NCBI RefSeq assembly: GCF_030035675.1
Contig: NC_084480.1
Span: 116,127,738 to 116,191,737, forward strand
From: Rhineura floridana
Taxonomy: Eukaryota; Chordata; Lepidosauria; Squamata; Rhineuridae
DNA length: 64,000 bases
Direction: 5' to 3'
Shown here: positions 10,296 to 20,510 of the stretch, in pieces
How positions within the stretch are numbered: the first letter of the stretch is position 1
How the letters are laid out: every line of letters begins with the position of its first letter
Made by a program: the position numbers and the translations under genes
The notes under the pieces: model-generated
The model's input: the letters and a program-made list of their open reading frames with translations, nothing else
Databases searched by the model: none
Told to the model about the DNA's origin: nothing

Positions 10296-12832
10296 ACACA
10301 AGTAGCTCAGTACATTGCTGATCCAATCTGGACAGTTGTTCAAGGCAGCCCCCCAGCAAGCCATGCATAACAGCTTTGAAGAGCAGACTCCAAGAAAATG
10401 TGGAGTGAGAGCTGCAAGTCCACTTCTCACAGGGGGTCATCTTACCCCAAGGGTCCTGCTTTGTAAAGCAACAGAGAAGCATCTCCATTGCTTTTCTAGG
10501 GAGCTGAATTGGAGGGTGGACTCTGGAAAAACTGGAGTAAGATAGCAAAAGCCAAGAGAGAGACCTTAGGCTATGAGAGTTCCCTGTAAATGTGGTTTTT
10601 TGCCCTTCACTCCCAGTTTCCCTGGAATCAGTTCTTTAACACAGCCTTGTAATGCCTTTGCTCCACACCATCTAGCACCTTCGCTAGCCACCTTTGGCTA
10701 CCTAGCAAAGCAAGTAAGACATTTCTCCAGGAATAGTTGGCTGGGAGGGATGGCAGCATGCCCCTCATCTCCTGGCACTGGTGTCCCTGCAACTTACCTG
10801 CAGGAGAGGGGGAAGGTGATACGGAGGTCACCGTTGTGCAAATCCTCCAGAGGGAGCACTGGATTGTCTTCACTAGTGTGTTCGCATAACACAACACCAA
10901 CATCCATGTTACCTCACCCCCTCCCAATAAACAACAGACATGCTGGTGCTGGGAGGCCAGGTGCACACTGCTGTCATTCCTGCATTTCTCTTTTGCTTTG
11001 TTATGGGGCTGCATTGAAGAGTTGCCCCAAAAAAACTCAGAGTGGGGAGCAAAAGCCCTTTCTCCATTCAGGGAATCTCTGGGGCTAAGAGAATCCCCTG
11101 TGGGAAGTGGGCTTTTGCACCAAGCCCATTTTCCAGCTTTAAATCCAAGCTGGAGAAGAATTTAAGGGCTTCTAATGCCCATCTATCCCTTGGGGTGAGC
11201 AATGCTAAGCCCCTGGAACTCATTCCTTGTCCTGAGCCTGACCAGCAGTGCTTGTTCTCATGGTCAAGAGCCTTCTGTATTGTTTACTCAGAAGTAAGTA
11301 AATTCCATTTAGCAAAGCAGGAAGATGGCTGCACCTTGCTGTTTCAAGCATTGTATCTGGAGATATCTGGAAAAGACAGTGCGAGGAATATTGTGAGGAA
11401 AATTACCACTTATTTTATGAATCACTCATTTATCTGGATAGAAACAAATCCTGGAAAGAGTTCTAATGAAGATAATTAGGGATTGCGGGTGCAGACTGCA
11501 TAAGTTGTTCCTTATGTACCTTGGGTGAAACAGCCTGTGCAGAATATGAACCCTGAGTGCAGTCTTCTCTTAGGAGAGAAAATAAAAGCAGAGCAGAAGT
11601 AACCTGCAAAGCAAGGAAAAAAAGCACTATTACTGCTTCTTGGATTAAAAAGCAAAGTGTTTGAAGTGAGCCATGGCTAAAACCATATGCACCCACCAGC
11701 ATCCTGGATAGGGAAAGGGAGACCATTTCTCCTTGTTCTACTACATGCTGGGCTCTAATGCTAGTGAAATCATCTTTCTCCAGTTTTGACTTTTGTCAAC
11801 CAGGCCTCTTCCAATGAAAACAAAAAACCTGATGTTGCCTGAGAGACTTTCTGCAGGCAGCTCATTTCACTCACATCCAGGAGAGCTCCCATCAATCAGC
11901 TTTACAGTATCCTGTCATTTGTGCTGACTCCAACAATTGCTCACCAGAGCCTCTAGGATAATAGGCCACCATCCAGCTAGAAGCATGACTCACAAGTGAC
12001 ACATCTCAAACGCCTTTAAAAAGGAACCTCCGATGGAGTGTAGTATGGTTAACCAAATCTGTTCTTTGTGCAACTCTTCCGTTACAGACTCGGACATATA
12101 CCCTGATATTAAACTCATTTCTCAGAAGTAAATGCTACTGCAGTCTCTACGTCCTAATTCCAAATAATCCATATAAGGCTTAGGGTATAAATGTCAAAGA
12201 CAGATGCAGCCCCAACTCTCACAGAAAATACAGAGTACTTGAGGCAAAATAGTTATCATTCTTGCTTCTATATTACACTCCAAGACACAAATATTTTTAA
12301 ATCTTCGTTACATTGACTTCACTGCATTTTATAATTGCTAGTACTAGAGGCCTGTATGCTTGATGTTCCCATTCTCTGTTGCATCAATGTACTTCTTTAT
12401 AGCTCCATGATGCAGAAAGAGATTTGTCAAAGGTTATCCAGCAAACTTTACAGCAGAGCAGAGATTTTTATACAAAAAGTGACTCTAAATCCATGGCATC
12501 ATGATGAATTGGTGCAGACATTTCACTTCCTAACTGTATGTATTTAGGATAAGAATTAACAATATGATTCTCTGTTACATCTCCTAGGGACTCTTCCACA
12601 TGCTGTAGTGGCAACAGGAAACCGCAGGTCTGTTACTGAATCAGCCTAATGATACCATCCCAGCAAGCGCTTCCATTACAAGGTCATCACTATTATACAA
12701 TAATAAAAACTCCAACAGAAGTTTCAAGAAAACAACAGTTCCCAGAGCCAACAGGCAGCGCCTTTCATTTCAACTGGGGGAAATGGTTCTCTTAGTACTA
12801 TTGGCACCAGTTGGAGTGCTAGCACGACATCT
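10296..12832. other. No recognised gene; unassigned moderately GC-rich sequence
   Basis: Open frames exist on both strands around 10573-11088 (171 codons plus, 128 codons minus) but show no domain I recognise and overlap each other. A strong consensus splice donor lies on the minus strand at 10792-10800 (CAGGTAAGT). Without homology I cannot call an exon. From 11100 to 12830 I see only AT-rich unassigned sequence. Confidence 0.4.
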
Positions 12833-12897
12833 GCCCTGGGGTCCTACTGGGAGGAAGGGAGGGATATAAATCAAATTAATAAATAATAAATATCACA
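12833..12897 (+). mobile_element. L2 LINE 3' tail
   Basis: GCCCTGGGGTCCTACTGGGA, then GGAAGGGAGGGATATAAATC and an AATAAATAAT run, match the L2 3' terminus at 49575-49640. Confidence 0.8.
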
Positions 12898-13210
12898 GGG
12901 AGATTCACAAGCTGTCCTGCCAACATACCTTTTCACAATCCTTTCCCAATGTGTTGGTGTGTTTTCCTCTTTTCTTCTCTTTTTAGTTTCTTTGCTTGCT
13001 TGCTTGTTTTAAAGTGTGCACTCACCCTCTACAGCACATCAATGCATGTTTGCTACTCTGAGTGTGTGTGTTTCCCAACCTTGGTAATGCTTCTTTCAGG
13101 TTTCAGAGCCAACCTGTCTTCTTCTGTAACACGCAGATGGGATTATCAAGACAGCTAAATTGATAAAATCTCCTATCTGGAAAATCTATTGGCATAAGTG
13201 GGAACAATGG

Positions 13211-13882
13211 TGTTTTGCCAAAGGTGTTGGCCAGAGGCAAGAAAGTTCAGGATCTCAAAGACCATGAAACACACTGGTGAGGGGAAAAATTTTAGTGCTT
13301 TATTGAAGCAAAGCTGTTTTGTAGGCAGGCACACTTAAAACAGCTAATGATGAGCATAGCTCTTATCTTACGTTCTCCTTTTTGCTGCTGGAAGCCTCAA
13401 CAGCAGACAGCAGAGAGATCCCATTATGGCCCTGTTTGGATTTACACCCCACCACCCTTCCCTGCAGGCTGGTGTTGAGGCTTATCTAGGGCCCTCTATT
13501 TATACCAAAAAGACCCTCTGGGAGGGGGCACAGGTAGCACCTAAACCTGTGAGATTTTTATCTTTCCCAGGGTCAGTGTCTTTAGCTCTCACACTTCTGA
13601 CTTCTGTTTACCACTACCTGTGGGTCAGTGTCCTTGAATTTGTGCTAGCAAGAGCTGAGAATGCAGCTGTAAAGCTCATTCTCAGCTCCTGTCAGTATAT
13701 GTGATTAGCTCATCCACTGTCTGTTTTGGCTAATTAAACAGCCTTTTCCAGCTCTTGTTTTCAGAATTGGCAGAGAAAAGGCTTCTTCCCAGCTTTTGTC
13801 TACATAACCTGTGAGAAAGCCTGCAAATTCCTGGACAGAGCTTTCTCAGACTCCAGTACTATGCAAGAAGTTGGCAAAAGCA
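13211..13882 (-). mobile_element. Probable solo LTR (retrovirus-like fossil)
   Basis: On the minus strand the 672-bp unit starts TGCTTTTGCCAA and ends TTGGCAAAACA, nearly perfect inverted termini in TG...CA form. It has a TATA box (TATAAATAG, near 13498) and a polyadenylation signal about 190 bp later (AATAAAGCAC, near 13296). No flanking internal region is visible. I did not find a convincing target duplication, so the ends are provisional. A related LTR lies at about 44450-45165. Confidence 0.55.
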
Positions 13883-14770
13883 ATAAACACTCCATAGATC
13901 TGGGATATGAGGCAAGAATTATGGGACAGGGGAATGGGGCGTGTCACACTAAGCCTCCTTGGTTACATCTAGATGTCTTGCGGAATTATTTGCCCCTACA
14001 AATGGTGAGTTCATGTTTAACCAGATCTTCCCACTACAGAAGTCTGCAAGCCACAGACTAATGTCGAACCTCAGATCTGAGGATATTTGGAGATTCTGCA
14101 CTGCTGCAGGGTTCAATGTGCATCGCAAAGGTGACCATTTCAGGTCACAAAAAATGATTATGGAACTTTTCTCACCTTTTTGCAGCCATTGCTCTTCATC
14201 TGCTGCTTCTTAGGCTCCATTTCTTTAAACTGAAAGGGCTCCTTCATCTTGTTCATCTTGATCCCTGGTTGGCTGATGTCACAGCACCACATAGCCAATC
14301 AGATTGGCTATGAGATGAAGTCATTGAAGACATACAAAGCCCTCCTATTGTCTTTAATCTGAATAGGGAGGGGGAGGGGGAGGAAACACATCCCCATTGC
14401 CCAGGTAACCAGGCCAATTCCCCTGTCTTGCCATGCTCTTAATTGCCCATCAGTGCTATACAGTCAGATTTTTGCCCTTATCCACTTTTGGTTGCTTGGA
14501 CTTACTTATGTACAGCAGCTTATGTCCTCTCTTCCCCCATCAGCTATCTCTTTGCAAATACATTTGCACCTTTTGGGAAAAGATGCAAACTTCACTGAAA
14601 GGAAGCATTTCACAGGGGCAAAAATGTTCCTGAAACTCTCCCCCTGTTCCGGACTCATCAATAGCCAATATTCGGCTGAAAAGTCCCTTCTATAGAAGTA
14701 AGACATGCTTAGGTGCTGGTTTCATAATATCACAGAGTCTATCAATCAGTCAAAGCCAGTTTTCAATAAT
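13883..14770. other. No recognisable gene or repeat
   Basis: Short frames only. A purine-rich GGGAGG run near 14365 is the only compositional feature. Confidence 0.4.
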
Positions 14771-14808
14771 CTAGAGTGTGATTACCATGTTGGTAATCAT
14801 ACTCTAGA
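14771..14808. repeat. Short near-perfect palindrome
   Basis: CTAGAGTGTGATTACCA is followed, after a short spacer, by TGGTAATCATACTCTAG, which is its reverse complement with one mismatch. It abuts a hAT miniature element and overlaps that element's target duplication. Confidence 0.75.
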
Positions 14809-14809
14809 T

Positions 14810-14947
14810 CAGCCTTTCCCAAGCAGTGTGCCTCCAGATGTTGTTGGACCACAACTCCCATCAGCCTCAGCCAGCATTGCCAATGGCTGAGGCTGATGGG
14901 AGTTGTGGTCCAACAACATCTGGAGGCACACTGCTTGGGAAAGGCTG
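14810..14947. mobile_element. hAT-type miniature foldback element (MITE)
   Basis: The 138-bp element is almost a perfect palindrome. CAGCCTTTCCCAAGCAGTGT at the left is the reverse complement of the right end, and the arms continue through ACCACAACTCCCATCAGCCT. It begins CAG, as hAT ends do. It is flanked by CTCTAGAT and TTCTAGAT, an 8-bp target duplication with one mismatch. It has no coding capacity. Confidence 0.85.
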
Positions 14948-14955
14948 TTCTAGAT

Positions 14956-15290
14956 TACCAAGCAAGAAGCTGCAGGATAAGGTTATGATTCTATACAGTT
15001 GGGGTCACCGGGAGCAGGGACTAGGTTTAGCCCCTACTCCAACCTTGTGTCAAAGCATATATTTTTATTTTCTTCCCTATACCTTAGCGCTGCCGTCCAC
15101 TCCTGTGGGGAAAAGTAAAGTGCTCAGGAACATAGTTATTGTGAGGGCAAAACATGTTGTGTCATTGTCCAATCCTATGTATCTGGATCTGACAGGCTTT
15201 CCACACAGGAATGCAATGTGTCTCTGTGCAGAGATTGTACAGAGATGTGCTACATTCCTCAAAGGACCTTGCAATATAAAAGCCCTCCCA
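14956..15290. other. No recognisable gene or repeat
   Basis: Unassigned sequence between a hAT element and a GC-rich block; no coding signal is recognised. Confidence 0.4.
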
Positions 15291-15770
15291 TCAGGCCCTC
15301 CCTTAGCATGTGCGGGGCCCAGGGTAAAAGCATAGTTGGGGGCCCCCCACCATTCTTTCTCTCTCTATATATATCCTTTCCTCCAGGCAGCTGCGGAGGC
15401 TTTGTATTTCGGCTGCTAGGAGCTTGCGGCTGTGGCTCCCTTTTTTGCAGCCTTTATTGGCGGCGGCAGCAGCTTTGTATTTTTCGGCTGCAGCTCCCTT
15501 TTTTGTAGCCTTTGTTGTAGACTCGCTTAGCGTTTCTCGCTGCGAGGTTTTCTCCTTCCCAGCTCGCTACCACGGCCATCAGGAGACCGCCGCTGCACCT
15601 CTTCCTCCTGGCTCGTTTCTACGCTCTCCTCAGCTCGCTACTGCAGCCATGAGGAGCACATGGCAGCTGCTTTTATATGCAGATCGCCAAGCGCAGGCCC
15701 CCCCAGAGCGCGGGGCCTGGGGCAACTGCCCCGCTTCCCGGTGCCTAGGGGTGGCTCTGCCTCCCATGTA
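15291..15770. repeat. GC-rich block with internal duplication, unidentified
   Basis: The block stands out by its GC and CpG content. It holds a partial duplication: CTTTGTATTTCGGCTGC ... GGCTCCCTTTTTTGCAGCCT near 15398-15462 recurs as CTTTGTATTTTTCGGCTGC ... GCTCCCTTTTTTGTAGCCTT near 15473-15513. The edges carry similar direct sequences (GCGGGGCCCAGGGTAA near 15313 and GCGGGGCCTGGGGCAA near 15710). It could be a non-autonomous transposable element or a CpG-rich promoter or exon remnant; I cannot decide from this copy. Confidence 0.4.
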
Positions 15771-16343
15771 TTAGGCATACATAGACTTGGACTAAGAATG
15801 GTGGAGAAATTCAGTGCAGTTTGCATTTTAATGTGAATCCAGCTAATTCGCACATCATGAAAGAATATGTGAACTGAAGCATAACTATCCTTCCAAAATC
15901 ACACTTCTCTGAATTTTAAGATGCAGTTCTCCAACCCAAAATGTTATAAATATGCACATATTAGGGGGAAATGTGCATAAAACCCATGTATTGGTAAAAA
16001 CAGCGTACAAAAATGCATTACATTAGGAATAATTTTTTGCCAAAATGTATATATTATGAGAAATGCACACTAAAATGCTGTGATTTTTTTTTATGACTTC
16101 CTTTCTCTTTTTAAAGCAAACTGATGCAGAAATGTGGTGAACTGAATTTAAGACTGAGAAACAGAAAGAAATCAGAATGGACAAATTTGTATCGCTTGAA
16201 CCCAGAGTTCCCATAGGCAGAATTCTGCTCACAGGATGCTCCTGCAGAAGAAGGGCAGGGAGGCAATTTTTGACAAGTCTTCATTTCTCCTGTAACTCCA
16301 TATGCTCCCTGAAAAGTTGCTCCACAGCTTCTGCAAAGGCCTA
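15771..16343. other. No recognisable gene or repeat
   Basis: AT-rich sequence up to the left end of the Harbinger-like element; nothing supported. Confidence 0.4.
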
Positions 16344-16358
16344 GGGCTCATCCAGACG
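16344..16358 (+). repeat. Left terminal inverted repeat of Harbinger-like element
   Basis: GGGCTCATCCAGACG, 15 of 15 bases complementary to the right end at 21041-21055. Inward of 15 bp the two ends diverge. Confidence 0.8.
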
Positions 16359-17029
16359 ACTGCAAAATGTGTGACATGCCCGCTATGTGTGTTCATTATT
16401 TTTCGGTCGTCCTGATGATGCCGAGTGCAAAAGCACGTTTTCACGTGGTTAAATCCGCTTTCGCACAACCGCGGAAAATGTGATAAACTATTTAAAAGCG
16501 TGAATCATCCGCGGTTCCTTCGGCCGCTCGGATGCAATACAGCGGATTTAAGAGATGACGCTGTTGCATGGGCGGTCCTGGGGCAGTTCCCAATTTCCCC
16601 TCCTCTTTTCCAGCCAATCCCGTCCTTTGCACGTTTGCGCAGGTGCGGAAATGCAGGTTTGCGCAGAAGCAGGAAGTCAAGCGTTTGCCCGCCATTGCGC
16701 ATTTGTTTACTTTCGAAGGCACCGCTCTGGCCATCGATCATCCTGATGCCGCCTGTGTTGTGGATGGTGTTGTGTTGTGCAGCTCTCAGGTAAGAAGAGT
16801 TCCTCGGCTATTGTGTTGCGTGCCCCTCCTTCGCACTGAATCGCCACCACCCTTTCCTGGGTCAATGGCTGGCCCGCCCGCTGCATCCCTCCATTGTTGG
16901 TGGCTGCTGTTCATTGCTGTTGATTTGCCCCTGTACCCTTTTAAAGTTACCGCACTGCACAGTAAATAGCTGCAAACCCATCCCGCTTAGAGATAGCCAT
17001 GCGGTCTCGCCAGCAGCTTTTCCCCTCTC

Positions 17030-17130
17030 CGCTCATCCGCTGTGAAGCGGGTGTGCGTGACTCTTTTAGGTGGGAGGTTTGAATGCCCTGCTGTGGCTTC
17101 CTTGTGCTGCCTGCCGCCCGCTCATCAGAT
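17030..17130 (+). repeat. Subrepeat copy 1 inside the Harbinger-like element
   Basis: CGCTGTGAAGCGGGTGTGCG, then TTTTAGGTGGGAGGTTTGAA and TTCCTTGTGCTGCCTGCCGC. The same order and orientation recurs twice at 20300-20510, about 3.2 kb away. Confidence 0.7.
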
Positions 17131-17865
17131 GTGCAGCACATTTACAGGCAGCGCTTGCCGGCTTATTCTGGGCAGGAGGATTGAAAGCGACGTAGAATGT
17201 GGGGGGGACCTAACTCTGCATTTCCCCCCGTGGCCCCGTGCGGCGGCCAAGGGAAGGCCTGCCCATTGGATGTTCCCCTTTGATCCTGCCTTAGAATTCC
17301 AAAGTTTGGGGGGGGAACGTGCTAGGGGCAGCGATTGGTGCTGGTGGTCTCCAGGTTTCGTAACCGGAGGGTGATGCAGCAGTTTTTAACACCGCTGCAC
17401 ACGTGGACGAACCCCTTGCAAATGCTTTCATGGTCACTTTCAATGTTAACCACAGACAGTGCTCGTTTACTGCCCGTGCTGTTTGTAACGCCGCCGCAGA
17501 CGTGGGCCATGCACTTGCAAGTATTTTCATGGTCAATTTTCTGCCCATGCTTTGTGCCTCTCCCATGGTTAATGCACCTTTGCCATCTGCTGTGGTTTGG
17601 AAGCAGACTCTTCTAAACAGCTAATATGGCCGCTTAGATACGGTTGGCATGAGGAGGAGGTTGCTCCCAGGAATACACACACAAACTGCTGCCCCTGCAA
17701 GTAATGGCAGATAGACGTGCTAGGGGCGTGTTTAAAAACTACTCCAATGCTGTACAGGTTGTGTATATGTTACTCCTGTACATGTATATGCATAGGGGTC
17801 TACATCCATTTATCTATTGATAGGTACATAGACACACAGATAGGTAGATGGTCGGGTAGAGAGAC

Positions 17866-17891
17866 AGAGGGGGAGAGAGAGAGAGAGAGGA
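17866..17891 (+). repeat. GA microsatellite
   Basis: A GGGGGAGAGAGAGAGAGAGA run inside the Harbinger-like element, just upstream of a pyrimidine-rich acceptor-like TTTATTTTTCAG ending at 17921. Confidence 0.85.
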
Positions 17892-18031
17892 CACAGACAT
17901 ATTTATGTGTTTATTTTTCAGCCTTGAACATTTCCTGCATACTTCTGCGCTTGGCCTACGCAGCACTTCCTGCAGGGCCAGCAGTGTCACCCCAGAAGCC
18001 CCTGTACAGGCAAAGGAACAGAAGAGAAAGG

Positions 18032-18316
18032 ATGGAACCACCAGGAGTACGCTCCCATCAGGTTGAGGCCCATGAACGTGCCAGTGGGGCCAGAGGTCCC
18101 AGCTGGCGTGCCTGCGAGGTCATGGACTTGCTGGACATTTGGGGCGAATCGAAGGTGCAAGGACTGTTGAGGAGCAGCCCCCGCAACATGGATACCTTTG
18201 AAGGCATTGCGCAACAGGGGGGGCAAGGTTCATTTATGTACTACAATGGCAGGACGCGCTGTGGGTGGAGAAGGGAATTGTTAAATCACAGAAGAATTAT
18301 CATTGACCTAACATGA
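18032..18316 (+). CDS. Myb/SANT-like (trihelix-type) DNA-binding protein fragment of the transposon
   Basis: From ATG 18032 the frame reads a short basic lead and then GPSWRACEVMDLLDIWGESK and NMDTFEGIAQQ. This matches the first two helices of the Myb_DNA-bind_4 type domain, with W at the start of helix 1, the LLDIWGE-x-x-VQ motif and RN-x-x-x-FE-x-IA. The third helix (usually R-T-x-x-Q-C-R-x-K-x-K-x-L-K) is missing from the frame, so the domain is cut or continues through splicing. The frame is open from 17717, but that upstream part looks non-coding, and an acceptor-like TTTATTTTTCAG precedes it. A donor-like CAGGTAAGA near 16788 could end an upstream exon. It converges on the minus-strand Myb-like frame. 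Confidence 0.5.
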   Translation: MEPPGVRSHQVEAHERASGARGPSWRACEVMDLLDIWGESKVQGLLRSSPRNMDTFEGIAQQGGQGSFMYYNGRTRCGWRRELLNHRRIIIDLT

Positions 18317-18389
18317 CGTTCAGTGAATTGCCAACCACCTTGTTTGGAGGAAGGCAACAGGAAACACACACACTGCTAACTGGCAACAT

Positions 18390-18530
18390 TTATTGTATTT
18401 TCTGTTATGTATAGAATGTATTATCTTCCCATCTGGCCAGATGTCCAGCCACTCTGGGCGACATACACAATAGGAATAAATCTAAAATTAAAAATCTAAA
18501 AAACAACGAGGATAACATCTAGCCCACCCA
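18390..18530 (-). mobile_element. LINE 3' tail (L2-type), inserted in the Harbinger-like element
   Basis: Read on the minus strand, ATGTCGCCCAGAGTGGCTGG precedes ACATCTGGCCAGATGGG. This is the CGCCC...GGG(CGG) hairpin tail seen in the LINE tails at 22515, 34938 and 60740. No coding part is present. Confidence 0.5.
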
Positions 18531-18607
18531 AAAAGCCTGCCTGAAGAGCAAGGTGGGAAACTCATAGGGCGCTGCTGCCATCCCAGTTGTCCACACATGT
18601 GGAGAGG

Positions 18608-19111
18608 TCAGAGGCATGCACTGTGGCTCCCCACATCTGATCCACTCAGCAAGCGGCCATACCTGGACAGTGGGCATGACAACAAAGCAGCACCCAAACT
18701 GTACACAGCCCCATCAAATAAACATAACACCTTCCCCACGAGGAATGTTTGAGACCATAACTTACCAGCAGGCCTGCGATCCTCCCATGAGGGACGCCCC
18801 CCCTCCTTCCACAAGCCGTATAGCTCCTTAAAATACGGCGGCCGCTTATGGGGGGGGACCCCTTGGGATGCCTCCATGGCATTAAAGAAATCTGCCTTTA
18901 GCCGCTTGAAGCGGGAGTGCACCTGCGCCGTGGTGCGGTGGAACCCAGCCTCGTCCAGCTGACGTGCCACTGCCTGAAATATTGGAGCAGTGAGGAGCGG
19001 GGTGCTCCCCATCAGTCTCTCCGCTTTGCCCGCCCTCGTAATAAAAGTTAGGAGCATTCTCAGCTCCTCTCCACGCCAATAGCGCCCTTTCGTTGGTCTC
19101 CCTGCTGCCAT
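18608..19111 (-). CDS. Myb/SANT-like DNA-binding protein of the transposon
   Basis: The 167-codon frame starts at ATG 19111. Residues about 10-105 form a trihelix/Myb_DNA-bind_4 type domain: GRYWRGEELRMLLTFI (helix 1), APIFQAVARQLDEAGFHRT (helix 2) and TAQVHSRFKRLKADFFNAME (helix 3), then PPYFKELYGLWKEGG. In Harbinger elements such a protein binds the transposon ends and helps bring the transposase into the nucleus. The domain looks whole and uninterrupted. After residue 120 the composition changes (cysteine- and leucine-rich tail), so the natural end or an intron boundary may be earlier than the stop. The G+C content is well above the surrounding host sequence. Confidence 0.62.
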   Translation of the reverse strand: MAAGRPTKGRYWRGEELRMLLTFITRAGKAERLMGSTPLLTAPIFQAVARQLDEAGFHRTTAQVHSRFKRLKADFFNAMEASQGVPPHKRPPYFKELYGLWKEGGRPSWEDRRPAGKLWSQTFLVGKVLCLFDGAVYSLGAALLSCPLSRYGRLLSGSDVGSHSACL

Positions 19112-19610
19112 TGCCTTCGCATGAGGATCCCGCTGATGTAGGCCACAAACACGCTATCACGCGAAAGCGAAATCACTCTGCATGCGTGTTCGATGCAAGC
19201 GAACAATAGAGGCTGGCACTCTGACCTCAGAGCCCGGCGCACACTGTTTGTGTGAAGGGAAAGCTGCTGCATTGCTTTCCAAAGAATATGGGAATTGAGA
19301 CGTTCCTGTATATGAAAAGGAATGTAACAGGGCTGTTTAACCGTTTTGGATTAACGTGATTGCAGAAATGCAAGAAAGCATATTTGTGAAAGCAGCAGAA
19401 GGAAGGGGAAACTGGAAGGCGAAACACAAATCACTTTTGCACCCCATGTATGATGTACTTGCTGGGGCCTATAAATGGCTGCAATAGGGAGTGTTTTGCA
19501 AGCCGAAAAGGGAAATATCCAAGAAGCCGCTTGCCAAACAGAATAACTATTCTGGTTTACCACAAATGCGCAGTTCTGCAAGACTTGCCAAGCAGACACA
19601 CCGTAACCGT

Positions 19611-20170
19611 AAGAACATAAGAACATAAGAAGAGCCTGCTGGATCAGGCCAGTGGCCCATCTAGTCCAGCATCCTGTTCTCACAGTGGCCAACCAGGTGC
19701 CTGGGGGAAGCCCGCAAGCAGGACCCGAGTGCAAGACAACTCTCCCCTCCTGAGGCTTCCAGCAACTGTTTTTCAGAAGCATGCTGCCTCTGACTAGGGT
19801 GGCAGAGCACAGCCATCATGGCTAGTAGCCATTGATAGCCCTGTCCTCCATGAATTTGTCTAATCTTCTTTTAAAGCCATCCAAGCTGGTGGCCATTACT
19901 GCATCTTGTGGGAGCAAATTCCATAGTTTAACTATGTGCTGAGTAAAGAAGTACTTCCTTTTGTCTGTCCTGAATCTTCCAACATTCAGCTTCTTTGAAT
20001 GTCCACGAGTTCTAGTATTATGAGAGAGGGAGAAGAACTTTTCTCTATCCACTTTCTCAATGCCATGCATAATTTTATACACTTCTATCATGTCTCCTCT
20101 GACCCGCCTTTTCTCTAAACTAAAAAGCCCCAAATGCTGCAACCTTTCCTCGTAAGGGAGTCGCTCCATC
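19611..20170 (-). mobile_element. CR1 LINE 3' fragment inserted in the Harbinger-like element
   Basis: On the plus strand it begins AAGAACATAAGAACATAAGA (inverted CR1 tail). It ends at GGAGTCGCTCCAT, which corresponds to the MERLPYEERLQHLGLF part of ORF2. The last ~115 codons of ORF2 are uninterrupted in this fragment (RRVRGDMIEVYKIMHGIEKV and onward to the normal stop). It belongs to the same subfamily as the 8.5 and 35 kb copies and is younger than its host transposon. Confidence 0.92.
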
Positions 20171-20299
20171 GTAGGTGTTGTTTATGTGCGATGAGAAGCT
20201 GGGTGGGCTGTGGCGTGTTTTTCTCCGTTGCAGCCGTGCAGCCTCGTAAGCTGCTTCCCGCTCTTGGGGCATCCCCCATCCCCAGATGAGTGGCTGGAC

Positions 20300-20510
20300 A
20301 GCTTCCTCCCTCTCTGCTCATCAGCTGTGAATCGGGTTTGTGTGAGGTATTTTGGCGGGAGGTTTGAATCCCCTGAGTGGATTCCTTGTGCTGCCCAATT
20401 CCGGCTCATCAGCTGTGAAGCAGGTGTGCTCACGGCTTTTAGGGGGGAGGTGCGAATCCCCTGCCTGAGTGGGTTCTTTGTGCTGCCCACCGCCCTTTCA
20501 TCAGCCACCT
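20300..20510 (+). repeat. Tandem subrepeat copies 2 and 3 inside the Harbinger-like element
   Basis: Two adjacent units of about 100 bp share GCTCATCAGCTGTGAA(T/G)C, GGGAGGT(T/G)(T/C)GAATCCCCTG and TTCCTTGTGCTGCCCA. They match copy 1 at 17030-17130 in the same orientation. Confidence 0.72.

Noticed and set aside
10573-11088. 171-codon plus-strand frame, opposite a 128-codon minus frame
   Set aside because: Mutually overlapping frames in GC-richer DNA with no domain or homology; likely chance.
16425-16969. Overlapping frames of 120-130 codons at the left end of the Harbinger-like element
   Set aside because: They overlap in several frames on both strands and reflect low stop-codon density in CpG-rich DNA; no DDE or Myb motif was seen.
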